Shown here: one piece after another, positions 42,242 through 50,145 of the stretch
How the letters are laid out: the number at the start of each line of letters is the position of its first letter
Position numbering within the stretch: the stretch's first letter is position 1
From: Candidatus Gemmiger faecigallinarum
GTDB taxonomy: Bacteria > Bacillota > Clostridia > Oscillospirales > Ruminococcaceae
Length of the DNA stretch: 50,849 nucleotides
Assembly (NCBI GenBank): GCA_019120395.1
Contig: DWVD01000040.1
Location: 1-50,849, forward strand
Direction: 5' to 3'
Notes under the pieces: generated by a model
What the model was told of the DNA's origin: nothing
The model's database searches: none
Seen by the model: the letters and a program-made list of their open reading frames with translations, nothing else
Made by a program: the position numbers and the translations under genes

Positions 42242-43273
42242 ATGAACGAGGAAGAAGGTGTTTCTGTGCATCGTGAGGGCGAAATCCGCTTTTCGGTCAT
42301 CGTGCCGGTGTACAATGTGCAGCGGTATCTGCCGCTTTGCGTCAAGAGCGTGGCGGAACAGCCCGGCCCGCCGGACTGGGAGTGCATCCTGGTGGACGAC
42401 GGCTCCACCGACGCCTGCGGCGCCCTGTGCGACGCCTTTGCCGCCGAGATCCCCGGCGTGGTGGCGCTGCACCAGAAAAACCAGGGCCTGGCCGCCGCCC
42501 GCAACACCGGCATCGCGGCTGCAAAAGGAGAGTGGCTGCTGTTTCTGGACAGCGACGACGAGTGGGCGCCCGATATGCTGGCGCATCTGCGCCGCACGCT
42601 GGAGGAACACCCCGGCTACGACTGGTATGTGGCCCGCTACTTATCCCTGGACGAGGCCGACGGCGTCCTGCGGGAGTCTGCGGCGGTGCGGCTTGTGCCG
42701 GGCGGGTTCGAGAGCGGCGACTACGCCGCCCGCGTCGCCCGCCTGTACGACAGCGCCCACTGGTCGGTGTGGAAATTCTGCCTGCGGCGGCAGTTTCTGG
42801 CCGAAAGCGGGGTGACGTTCTGGCCCGGCGTCGTCTGGGCCGAGGATTACCCCTTCGACCTGCTTTTGCTGCGCCATTGCCATCGGCTGTATTTCGCCGA
42901 TTTTGTCATGACCCACTACCGGGAAAACCGGGCCGGCAGCCTGATGAACGCCAATCTGCCCAAGCATTTCACCGGCATTTTGGCGGCGCTTCGGGGCTTT
43001 GCCCAGCTGTTTGCCGAGGGCGGCTGCCTGCCCGCCGAGCGCACCGAGATCTTGCGCCGCACCGCCAACGCCTTCTGGCCGGAGGCCCGCGCCGCCGCCT
43101 GCCGCGATAAATCGGTGCGCCATGCCTGCGCGCCGCTGATCGACCAGTGCAAACCGCTGTACGACTACGGCGACCAGTGCCGCGGCCGCGCCGACTGGGC
43201 GCTGTTCCGCTGGCTGCTGAAACTGTTCGGCGCGCGGTTCGCGCTGTGGGCCGCCGGCCTGCTGAAGCGGTGA
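42242..43273 (+). CDS. GT2 glycosyltransferase
   Basis: The 343-residue protein has a GT-A fold domain: FSVIVPVYNVQRYLPLCVKSV, ILVDDGSTDACG, NQGLAAARNTGI and FLDSDDEWAPDML with the DSD metal motif. A C-terminal domain has VWAEDYPFDL as the usual ED catalytic region. The start ATG 42242 is 3 bases after GT11; GTG 42266 is an alternative. It ends the block that begins at 37035, and the long repeat block 43274-44133 follows. Confidence 0.9.
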   Translation: MNEEEGVSVHREGEIRFSVIVPVYNVQRYLPLCVKSVAEQPGPPDWECILVDDGSTDACGALCDAFAAEIPGVVALHQKNQGLAAARNTGIAAAKGEWLLFLDSDDEWAPDMLAHLRRTLEEHPGYDWYVARYLSLDEADGVLRESAAVRLVPGGFESGDYAARVARLYDSAHWSVWKFCLRRQFLAESGVTFWPGVVWAEDYPFDLLLLRHCHRLYFADFVMTHYRENRAGSLMNANLPKHFTGILAALRGFAQLFAEGGCLPAERTEILRRTANAFWPEARAAACRDKSVRHACAPLIDQCKPLYDYGDQCRGRADWALFRWLLKLFGARFALWAAGLLKR

Positions 43274-44133
43274 CTGCTGCCGCAGCGCTGCCCGGCGGCG
43301 GATGCCGTTTCCTGTAAGCACAGTTTACCGCAAGGCCCCGGCGGCGGGCGTAAACGCCCGCCCTACACGCTTCGGCAGCACCTTGCCGGAACAAAACGGC
43401 AGTACCGTTCACCGCGCCCCTCCGTAGGGGACGATGCTTGCATCGTCCCGTCATCCCGGCGGCGGATGCTGTTCCCGGTTTTGCTGCCCGTCTGCGACAA
43501 ATTGTAGGGCGGCGATCTCGCCCGCCGGGAGGGTTTGCGGCGCCGCAAGCCCCGCGGGCCGATGCAAGCATCGGCCCCTACGCAACGGAATCTTCCGCCG
43601 CAATTTCTGCCAACCCGGCGGCTCCCGCTTTCCGCAAGGTCAGCGGCGGGCGTGAACGCCCGCCCTACAAACCGCGGCAAACCATCTGCCGGAACGGAAC
43701 GACGCCAATTACCGCGCCCCCCGTAGGGGACGATGCCCGCATCGTCCCGTCGTCCCGGCAGACGGATACCGTTCCCGGTTTTGCTGCCCGTCTGCGACAA
43801 ATTGTAGGGCGGGCGTTCACGCCCGCCGGGAGGGTTTGCGGCGCTGCAAGCCCTGCGGGCCGATCTCCGGCCTAAAAGCCGCCTTCGGCGGTTGACCTCC
43901 GAAACGCCGCCTGCGGGCGGCAGTGCAAGCATCGGCCCCTACGCAACGGAATCTTCCGCCGCAATTTCTGCCAACCCGGCAGCGCCCGCTTTCCGCAAGG
44001 TTGGCGGCGGGCGTGAACGCCCGCCCTACAAACCGCGGCAAGCCATCTGCCGGAACGGCGGTGCCCGCTTTCCGCAAAATCTGCGGCATTTTCCACACCC
44101 GCCCTCACACATCTCCCCCGAAAGGTCCCTTCT
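43274..44133. repeat. Intergenic palindromic repeat block 2 with a ~300-bp tandem duplication
   Basis: The 860-bp gap has no gene. The order GACGATGC-type palindrome, GGCGGGCG palindrome, CCGATGC palindrome, reversed GGCGGGCG palindrome occurs twice with a shift of 299-301 bp (starts 43428/43727, 43503/43803, 43556/43857, 43645/44006 including an extra 60 bp). A solitary reversed GGCGGGCG copy lies at 43343-43362. Palindromes are headed by GTAGGG or end in CCCTAC. Both units start with CCGGAAC and the sequence after unit 2 begins the same way, so the unit boundary is probably at CATCTG/CCGGAAC. Confidence 0.85.
43865..43924. repeat. 60-bp insertion inside a palindrome
   Basis: The palindrome intact at 43556-43577 is split at 43857-43938: GGGCCGAT ends at 43864 and the remainder starts at 43925. 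The 60 inserted bases hold two hairpins of their own (GCCGCC/GGCGG and GCCGCC/GGGCGG). No clear target duplication is seen. Confidence 0.7.
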
Positions 44134-45669
44134 ATGAGAACACGACGTACCATCATCAATCTGGCTTACTCGCTGGGGTCCAGTTTGCTGCTTCTGCTGC
44201 TGGCGCTGGTGTCGCGGGCGCTGTTTGTGTCCAACTTTGACATCGACATCCCCGGCACTGCCGGCGTGATCGAAAAGATGTTCAGCGTCTTTTCCATCGC
44301 CGAGCTGGGCGTGGGCAGCGTCATCAGCTACCGCCTGTATGAGCAGCTGGCCGCCAAAGATATCGAAAAGATCAGCAAGTACATGTCGCTGTACAAGTGG
44401 ACCTACCGGCTCATCGGCGGGGTCATCGCGGCGCTGGCGGTGGTGTTCTACTTCTTTCTGCCGCTGCTCATCGTGGAGCCGGACACTGACTGGGACGCCG
44501 TCCACTCGATCTATCTTTTGCAGGCGCTGTCCGCCCTGTCCAGCTACTTCCTGGTCACCCGGCGGCTGCTTTACACCTGCACCCAGCAGGGCTACGTCTG
44601 CACCCGCATCGACCTGTGCTTTAATGTGCTGACCTATCTGGCCCGCATTTTCATCTCGCTCAATTTCGCCGGCAACTACAATCTGTATTTCGGCGTCACC
44701 GTCCTGTGCAACACGCTGGCCAACGTGGTGGTGGCGATGCGCTACCGCAGGGATTTCCCTGAAGTGCGGGACGTCAAGGTCACCTGGGCCGACTTCAAGG
44801 GGTTGGGGATGTTCCACGACCTGCGGTATTATCTGGTGCACCGCATCTCCAACGCCATCTACGGCACGTCGGACAGCCTGGTCATGACCCGCATGCGGGG
44901 CACTTCCAGTGTGACCTATCTGGACAATTACTCGTCGGTGTCGTCGGCGGTGACCAACATCGGCAACAAGATCCTGGACAGCTTCTCGGCCGCCATCGGC
45001 AACATCGTCTACGACAAGACCGCCGAGGCCGACGACCATCAGAAAAAGGTGTTCTGGAGCATGGACCTGTTCAGCTATCTGTTCGGCAGCTTTGTGGCGG
45101 CGGCCTACTTCTGCCTGTTCCAGCCCTTCATCACGCTGTGGCTGGGCGACCGGTGGCTGCTGCCCATGGCCTATGTGTTCTGGTTCTGCCTGAACGAGTA
45201 TGTGGGCTGGAACCACCGGATGCTGGGCAGTTACCGCGCCGTGCTGGGCCACTTTGAGCAGGACCAGTGGTTCATGGTGGCCAGCGGCGTGTCCAACCTG
45301 GTTTTGAGCTTTGTGCTGGTCATCCCCTTCGGGCTGGCGGGCGTCACGGCGGCCACGGTGTTCGCCCACTGCCTGATGTGGCTGGGCCGGGCCAAAGTGG
45401 TGTTCGGCGGGTTCATGCGCGGCTGCGGCGGGCGGTATCTGCGGGTACAGCTGTGCCACCTGGCCACGCTGGCGCTGTGCATGGGCGGCAGCTACTGGCT
45501 GTGCAGCCTGCTGCCGGGGGGCATCCCGGGCATGGCGGCGCGTGTGCTGGTGGTCTGCGTGGTGCCAAACGCCATCAATCTGGCATGCTACGGGTTTTCT
45601 TCGGACGCCGAATACCTGCGCGGCCGTGCGGCCGAGCTGTGGCGGCGCATCCGCCGGAAGGGAGCGTAA
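44134..45669 (+). CDS. Wzx-like polysaccharide flippase (MATE/MOP superfamily)
   Basis: The 511-residue protein has about 12-14 membrane helices, starting RRTIINLAYSLGSSLLLLLLALVSRALF and including a conserved MFSVFSIAELGVGSVISYRLYE loop. It belongs to the polysaccharide-exporter type of the MOP superfamily and would flip the lipid-linked repeat unit to the outer face. ATG 44134 follows AAAGGT. It starts the third block, 3 bases before the GT6 gene. Confidence 0.88.
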   Translation: MRTRRTIINLAYSLGSSLLLLLLALVSRALFVSNFDIDIPGTAGVIEKMFSVFSIAELGVGSVISYRLYEQLAAKDIEKISKYMSLYKWTYRLIGGVIAALAVVFYFFLPLLIVEPDTDWDAVHSIYLLQALSALSSYFLVTRRLLYTCTQQGYVCTRIDLCFNVLTYLARIFISLNFAGNYNLYFGVTVLCNTLANVVVAMRYRRDFPEVRDVKVTWADFKGLGMFHDLRYYLVHRISNAIYGTSDSLVMTRMRGTSSVTYLDNYSSVSSAVTNIGNKILDSFSAAIGNIVYDKTAEADDHQKKVFWSMDLFSYLFGSFVAAAYFCLFQPFITLWLGDRWLLPMAYVFWFCLNEYVGWNHRMLGSYRAVLGHFEQDQWFMVASGVSNLVLSFVLVIPFGLAGVTAATVFAHCLMWLGRAKVVFGGFMRGCGGRYLRVQLCHLATLALCMGGSYWLCSLLPGGIPGMAARVLVVCVVPNAINLACYGFSSDAEYLRGRAAELWRRIRRKGA

Positions 45670-45672
45670 ACG

Positions 45673-46509
45673 ATGGCAAAGGTGGGCATTTTATACATCT
45701 GCACCGGCAAATACACGGTGTTCTGGCCGGACTTTTACCGCACCTTCCGCGAAAGGTTTTTGCCGGAGAGCGACAAGATCTTTTTCGTCTTTACCGACGC
45801 CCCGTCCATCGAGGGCGACGGCGCCCCCGACGTGCGCCGCATTTACCAGAAGGCGCTGGACTGGCCGTACAGCTCGCTTTTGCGGTTCAAGATGTTTGCG
45901 GGGCAGGCGGAGGCGCTGGGCAAAATGGACTACCTGTTTTTTGCCAACGCCAACCTGGTCTGCCGCGAGACCGTCACCGAGGCGGAGTTTCTGCCCCGGC
46001 CGGGCAGGGGAGAGCGGCTTTTGGTGGTGCAGCAGCCGGGCTTTTGGGACAAGAAACCGATTTTTTACACCTACGACCGCAACCCCAAATGCCGGGCGTA
46101 CATCCCTTACAACTGCGGGCGGGATTATGTTTCCGGCGGGCTGAACGGCGGCACGGCGGCGGCGTTTCTGGCCATGAGCCGGGAGCTGGACCGCCGCACC
46201 GACGCCGACCTGGCCGACGGCCAGATGGCGCTGTGGCATGACGAGAGCCACTTAAACCGCTATATTGCCGAGCAGGACCCGGCGTCCTACCGCCTGCTGA
46301 CCCCCGCCTATTGGTACCCGGAGGGCTGGGACATGCCCTTTGCGCAAAAGATCGTCGTGCGGGACAAGTCCAAATGGATCGACATGGCGGCGGTGAAGGG
46401 GACCAGGCCCCGGCTGAACGCCGTCCAGCGCAAGTGGGACGCTTTCCGCCAGAACTGGCTGCCCTGGGTCTGGCTGGCAAGGGACACCCTGCTGGGGCGG
46501 CACTTGTAA
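45673..46509 (+). CDS. GT6 family (ABO-type) glycosyltransferase with NAN motif
   Basis: The 278-residue protein aligns by eye to the GT6 family over its first ~215 residues: ILYICTGKYTVFWPDFY, RFKMFAGQAEALGKMDYLFFANANLVC, FYTYDRNPKCRAYIP, DYVSGGLNGGT and ALWHDESHLNRY (His189 to Tyr197, with Glu191 expected to be essential). The DVD metal motif of animal enzymes is replaced by Asn92-Ala93-Asn94, as in bacterial GT6 enzymes that work without metal. Family members add alpha-1,3 Gal or GalNAc to a fucosylated galactose. The ~60-residue C-terminal extension is not part of the animal fold. It follows the flippase by 3 bases. Confidence 0.88.
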   Translation: MAKVGILYICTGKYTVFWPDFYRTFRERFLPESDKIFFVFTDAPSIEGDGAPDVRRIYQKALDWPYSSLLRFKMFAGQAEALGKMDYLFFANANLVCRETVTEAEFLPRPGRGERLLVVQQPGFWDKKPIFYTYDRNPKCRAYIPYNCGRDYVSGGLNGGTAAAFLAMSRELDRRTDADLADGQMALWHDESHLNRYIAEQDPASYRLLTPAYWYPEGWDMPFAQKIVVRDKSKWIDMAAVKGTRPRLNAVQRKWDAFRQNWLPWVWLARDTLLGRHL

Positions 46510-46785
46510 CGGCCGGCGTTGCCCGGCTCCGCAGCCCCTTGCGGGGGAGCTTCCCGAAGCGGCAGCCCGCCCCGAAGCCTCCCCTGCAAGGGGAGGTGCC
46601 CGCAGCGCGGGCGGAGGGGTGCATTGCCGCCTTGCGGCGATCATATCCCGCCGGGACGCCGCGCTGTATCCGTAAAGGCCGCTTCCGCCGGCCGCCCGCG
46701 CTTTCAACATTTTTGTTGAAAACCCTCCCGCCTTTTCCCTCTGCTATTTCAAGACATCCCCCAACCATCTATCCGGAGGCCTTCC
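46510..46785. repeat. Intergenic repeat block 3 with a 48-bp element
   Basis: The 276-bp gap holds no gene. The 48-bp element at 46575-46622 (CCTCCCCT-GCA-AGGGGAGG palindrome followed by a GC-rich tail) recurs without change at 49931-49978. A diverged relative occupies 46526-46574. The rest is leader of the next gene. Confidence 0.8.
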
Positions 46786-48597
46786 ATGTCTGCCAAACGT
46801 CGAATCGAACCGTATCACGTCGCCGCCGCGGTGCTGGCGCTGCTGGCCGTTTTGTCGGTGGGCAAAACGCTGTTCTCCGGCCTGGAGATTGACGAGCAGT
46901 ACGCCCTGTCCATCAGCTGGCGGCTGGTCAAGGGCGACGCCCTGTTTTACACCATGTGGGAGCCGCACCAGCTGTCGGCGCTGCCGGCGGCGGTGCTCTT
47001 GTGGCTGTTCTATACCGTCACCGGCGGCACCACCGGCGTGCTTTTGTTTGTGCGCGTGGTGATGGTGCTGGCAAAAGCCGGGCTGTCGGTGTGGTTTTAC
47101 CGCACCATGCGGTCAAAACTCAGCGCGCAGACGGCATTTTTGGCCGCGCTGGCGCTGTTTGCCTACACACCCAAATGGTTTTTGGGGCCGGACTATATCT
47201 CGCAGCAGTTCCACTTTACGCTGGCGGCCTTTTTATGCTTTTACGGCTACTTTGACCGGGGCGGCAGGGGACTGTGGCGGATGGCGCTGGGCGGCGTGTT
47301 TTTGAGCCTGAGCGTGCTGGCCTTCCCCCAAAGCGCCTTTGCGGCGCCGGTTTCCTTCATCGGCATGTTCCTGCTGGGCCGCCGGGCCGGCGAGCGGCGG
47401 TTTCTCGGCATCCCGGCCGGCACGCTGACGGCTTTCGGCGCCTGCGCAGTCTGCGCGGCGGCGTTTGTGGCGTATGTGCTGCAGGGCATGTCGGTGCAGA
47501 CGCTGTTGAGCCGCGCCTCGCTGATCCTCAACGACCCGCAGTACGACTTTTCCACTGCCGAGCGCCTGTCGCTGCTGCTGGGGCAGGCGGCGGACGTGGC
47601 GCGGTTTTTGGCCAAGCCGGCGCTGGCCGCGCTGGCAGTGGCGGGCGTCGGCATCGGGCGGGACATCGCCCTGCGGCGCGAGCGGCCCATCCGCAACATC
47701 CGGTTCTGGCTCAACCTGTTCTTTGCGCTGTTCGGCGCGCTGACCATCGCGCTGTGCCTGGTGCGGGCAGTGCGGGACTCCAGCCTGGACGAGCGGTATT
47801 TCACCCCGGCGCTGGCCATTGCCGGGCTGTGGTTTTTCCGCGGCAGCCGGGGCACGCCCCGGTCGGCGCTGTTCTGGCTGGGGTATCTGCCCGGCGTCGT
47901 GGCGTATCTGTTCATTCTGCGGTCCACGCTGCTGGGGCTTTCGGCCACCTTTATGTACCTGACCTGGCCGGCCGTCTGCGCGGTGCTGGCGCTGGCCCTG
48001 CAGGCCCGCGCCGCCGGGCAGGGCACCGCGGAGCAGCCCGGCAGCGACCCGACCGTCCCTTACGCCCTGCGGAGCGACTGGGCCGACGGCCTGCTGCTGC
48101 TTTTCCTGGCGTTTTTGGTGGTATGCCGGAGTTTTTTGGTGCTGACCACCGGCTGGAAGCCCCACAACGTGCTGGACACCCGGATGGAGTACCTGTCCGC
48201 CGGCCCTGCCGCCTTTACCTGGGCGGACGAGGCCGCCGCCGACATGTACCACGCGCTGGAACAGGCGCTGGCCCCCCATGCCGGCGAGAGCGTGCTGCTG
48301 ACCACCGGCGACGTGGAGGGCCTGGCCTTTTTGATGGCCGACGGCACGCTGGAGATCGGCCAGGCGTCGGTGATCTCCTCCACCGACAGCGACAGCCGCT
48401 TTGCCAGCTACTATCTGGAGCTGCCCGAAAAAGCCCCCGACGTGATCGTCTACAACGACAACTGCATCCGCGACCTGGACGCCTTCCACACCTGGCTGGA
48501 GGACTATTTCACCATCAGCGGCCGCATGCAGGTGCAGGTGGGTTCCGCCAGCCTGGAGGTGCTGACGGTGGACGGCACGGCCCCCGCCGCCGAATGA
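46786..48597 (+). CDS. GT-C-like integral membrane glycosyltransferase
   Basis: The 603-residue protein has about ten membrane helices. An EIDEQYALSISWRLVKGDALFYTMWEPHQLS loop after the first helix looks like the acidic DE motif of GT-C enzymes (ArnT/PMT type) that use polyprenyl-phosphate sugars outside the membrane. The last ~130 residues (from about 475) form a soluble domain. ATG 46786 follows CGGAGG. I do not recognise a closer family; a Wzy-type polymerase is the main alternative. The gene stands between a repeat block and the XRE regulator. Confidence 0.72.
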   Translation: MSAKRRIEPYHVAAAVLALLAVLSVGKTLFSGLEIDEQYALSISWRLVKGDALFYTMWEPHQLSALPAAVLLWLFYTVTGGTTGVLLFVRVVMVLAKAGLSVWFYRTMRSKLSAQTAFLAALALFAYTPKWFLGPDYISQQFHFTLAAFLCFYGYFDRGGRGLWRMALGGVFLSLSVLAFPQSAFAAPVSFIGMFLLGRRAGERRFLGIPAGTLTAFGACAVCAAAFVAYVLQGMSVQTLLSRASLILNDPQYDFSTAERLSLLLGQAADVARFLAKPALAALAVAGVGIGRDIALRRERPIRNIRFWLNLFFALFGALTIALCLVRAVRDSSLDERYFTPALAIAGLWFFRGSRGTPRSALFWLGYLPGVVAYLFILRSTLLGLSATFMYLTWPAVCAVLALALQARAAGQGTAEQPGSDPTVPYALRSDWADGLLLLFLAFLVVCRSFLVLTTGWKPHNVLDTRMEYLSAGPAAFTWADEAAADMYHALEQALAPHAGESVLLTTGDVEGLAFLMADGTLEIGQASVISSTDSDSRFASYYLELPEKAPDVIVYNDNCIRDLDAFHTWLEDYFTISGRMQVQVGSASLEVLTVDGTAPAAE

Positions 48598-48659
48598 CCA
48601 AACGCCGCCCTGCCCGCTCAGCCCCCGCCCCTGCCGTCCCCGGCGGCAGGGGATTTAAA

Positions 48660-48704
48660 TATCATATATGATACTTTGCTGTTATTTTGCGACATTATAA
48701 TGTC
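48660..48704 (+). promoter_or_regulatory. Two 14-bp palindromes and -10 upstream of the XRE gene
   Basis: TATCATATATGATA (48660-48673) and GACATTATAATGTC (48691-48704) are both perfect palindromes. The second contains TATAAT (48696-48701), so a dimer bound there would block RNA polymerase. No good -35 is visible. An operator for the adjacent regulator is the simplest reading. Confidence 0.55.
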
Positions 48705-48757
48705 ACAGCGAATCGTGTATCCTGACCATAGCAGCGTCTATTATGGGAGGTGTTGCC

Positions 48758-49063
48758 TTGTTTAGTGAAAATCTGAAGCAGCTGCGGGAACAAAGCGGCA
48801 TCAAACAAGCGGCGCTGGCGCACGATGTGGGCGTCTCGCGCAGCGCCATCAACGCATGGGAGATGGGAGTCTCGATGCCGTCGGTGGCAAACCTTCTGGC
48901 CCTGTGCCGGATCTTTCACGTCTCGGCGGACTATCTGCTGGGATTGACGGACGATTACTGCGTCCACATCGGCCACCTGCCGCCGCAGCAGCAGGAACTG
49001 GTCCTGCGGCTGGTGGAATGTCTGTCGGCCGGCGGGCAGGACCCGGGCGCCGCATCGCTGTAA
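48758..49063 (+). CDS. XRE-family transcriptional regulator
   Basis: The 101-residue protein has the helix-turn-helix in FSENLKQLREQSGIKQAALAHDVGVSRSAINAWEMGVSMPSVANLLALCRIFHVSADYLLGL, typical of small Cro/C1-type repressors, and then a short acidic helix. I chose TTG 48758 (7 bases after GGGAGG) because ATG 48743 overlaps that ribosome-binding site. It lies inside the polysaccharide locus, 19 bases before a GT2 gene, so it may control the locus and itself. Confidence 0.88.
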   Translation: MFSENLKQLREQSGIKQAALAHDVGVSRSAINAWEMGVSMPSVANLLALCRIFHVSADYLLGLTDDYCVHIGHLPPQQQELVLRLVECLSAGGQDPGAASL

Positions 49064-49082
49064 CTTTTGGGAGGAGTCAGGT

Positions 49083-49880
49083 ATGCCGGAACGTTTTTTA
49101 TTGTTTATCCCCGCCTATAACTGCGAAAAGCAGGTGCCGCGGGTGCTGGACCAGCTGCTGGATCCCAAGGTGTCCGGCTTTGTGTCCGAGACCATCGTGG
49201 TGAACAACCGCTCCACCGACAACACCGAGGCCGCGGTGCTGGCCTGGATGGCCGCCCACCCCAACACGCCGGTGCGGCTTTTGCGCAACAACGAAAATTA
49301 CGGCTTGGGCGGCAGCCACAAGGTGGCGTTTCAGTACGCCGCCCGCCACGGGTACGACTACCTGGTGGTGCTGCACGGCGACGACCAGGGCGACGCCCGC
49401 GACCTGTACCCTCTGATCGCCTCCGGCGAATACAAAAGCTACGACTGCTGCCTGGGCAGCCGCTTTATGAAGGGCAGCCAGATCAAAGGGTACAGCGCGC
49501 TGCGCATTTTGGGCAATTACGGCTTCAACTGGCTGTTCAGCATGGTGACGCTGCACAAGATCACCGACCTGGGCAGCGGGCTGAACCTGTACAAGGTAGA
49601 CGGTCTGAAAAACGGCTACTACCTCAAGTTCCCCGACACCCAGTATTTCAACGACTGCATGATCCTGGCCCAGTGCCACTACAAGCAGAAGATGCTGTTT
49701 TTCCCCATCAGCTGGCGGGAGGAGGACCAGGTCTCCAACACCAAACTGACCAGCTTTGCCCTCAGCCTGCTGCGCATGTGCGGGCAGTATGTCGCCGGCC
49801 CCAAAAAGTTTGTCGAGCGGGAGATGCGCGCCAAACCGGTGGAAAAGTACGGCTACCAGGTAGTGGCGTCCAACGTGTAA
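49083..49880 (+). CDS. GT2 glycosyltransferase, DPM1-like
   Basis: The 265-residue GT-A protein has FLLFIPAYNCEKQVPRVLDQLL, IVVNNRSTDNT, NYGLGGSHKVAFQYA, VVLHGDDQGDARDL (DD metal motif) and CLGSRFMKGS with GLNLYKVDGL. This group includes polyprenyl-phosphate sugar synthases and other polysaccharide enzymes. Without a C-terminal membrane helix it is cytosolic, and it might supply the GT-C-like membrane enzyme at 46786-48597 (inference). ATG 49083 follows GGGAGGAG. Confidence 0.88.
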   Translation: MPERFLLFIPAYNCEKQVPRVLDQLLDPKVSGFVSETIVVNNRSTDNTEAAVLAWMAAHPNTPVRLLRNNENYGLGGSHKVAFQYAARHGYDYLVVLHGDDQGDARDLYPLIASGEYKSYDCCLGSRFMKGSQIKGYSALRILGNYGFNWLFSMVTLHKITDLGSGLNLYKVDGLKNGYYLKFPDTQYFNDCMILAQCHYKQKMLFFPISWREEDQVSNTKLTSFALSLLRMCGQYVAGPKKFVEREMRAKPVEKYGYQVVASNV

Positions 49881-50145
49881 AGGGCGGCCCTGCGATGCCG
49901 GCGGCAGGGCGGGCGTTCACGCCCGCCGCAAAGCCTCCCCTGCAAGGGGAGGTGCCCGCAGCGCGGGCGGAGGGGTGCGGCACCTGGCCGCGCCCTTACC
50001 CCTGCGGTTTGGCGGGCGTTTGCCGCCGCATCCGCAGGGGACGATGCCAGCATCGGCCCGTCAACCATCCGCCTGCCGATCCCTTTGGCCGGCAGCCTGC
50101 CGCCAAAAAATTCCTAATTCCTCATTTGTAAATGGAGGTATCCCC
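49881..50145. repeat. Intergenic repeat block 4
   Basis: The 265-bp gap has a GGCGGGCG-TTCA-CGCCCGCC palindrome (49908-49927), the second 48-bp element (49931-49978) and a diverged GACGATGC/GCATCGGCC palindrome (50037-50059). No gene is present. The last 20 bases carry the ribosome-binding site ATGGAGG of the next gene. Confidence 0.82.

Noticed and set aside
43274..44133. Possible CRISPR array in the repeat block
   Set aside because: The repeats are palindromes of several kinds at irregular spacing, with a 300-bp tandem period; there are no short equal spacers and no cas genes.
46744..46968. Minus-strand frame at the start of the GT-C-like gene
   Set aside because: Shadow of the start of that gene; no ribosome-binding site.
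48743..48757. ATG start for the XRE regulator
   Set aside because: The ATG overlaps the GGGAGG ribosome-binding site; the TTG at 48758 has correct spacing and gives the usual family N-terminus.
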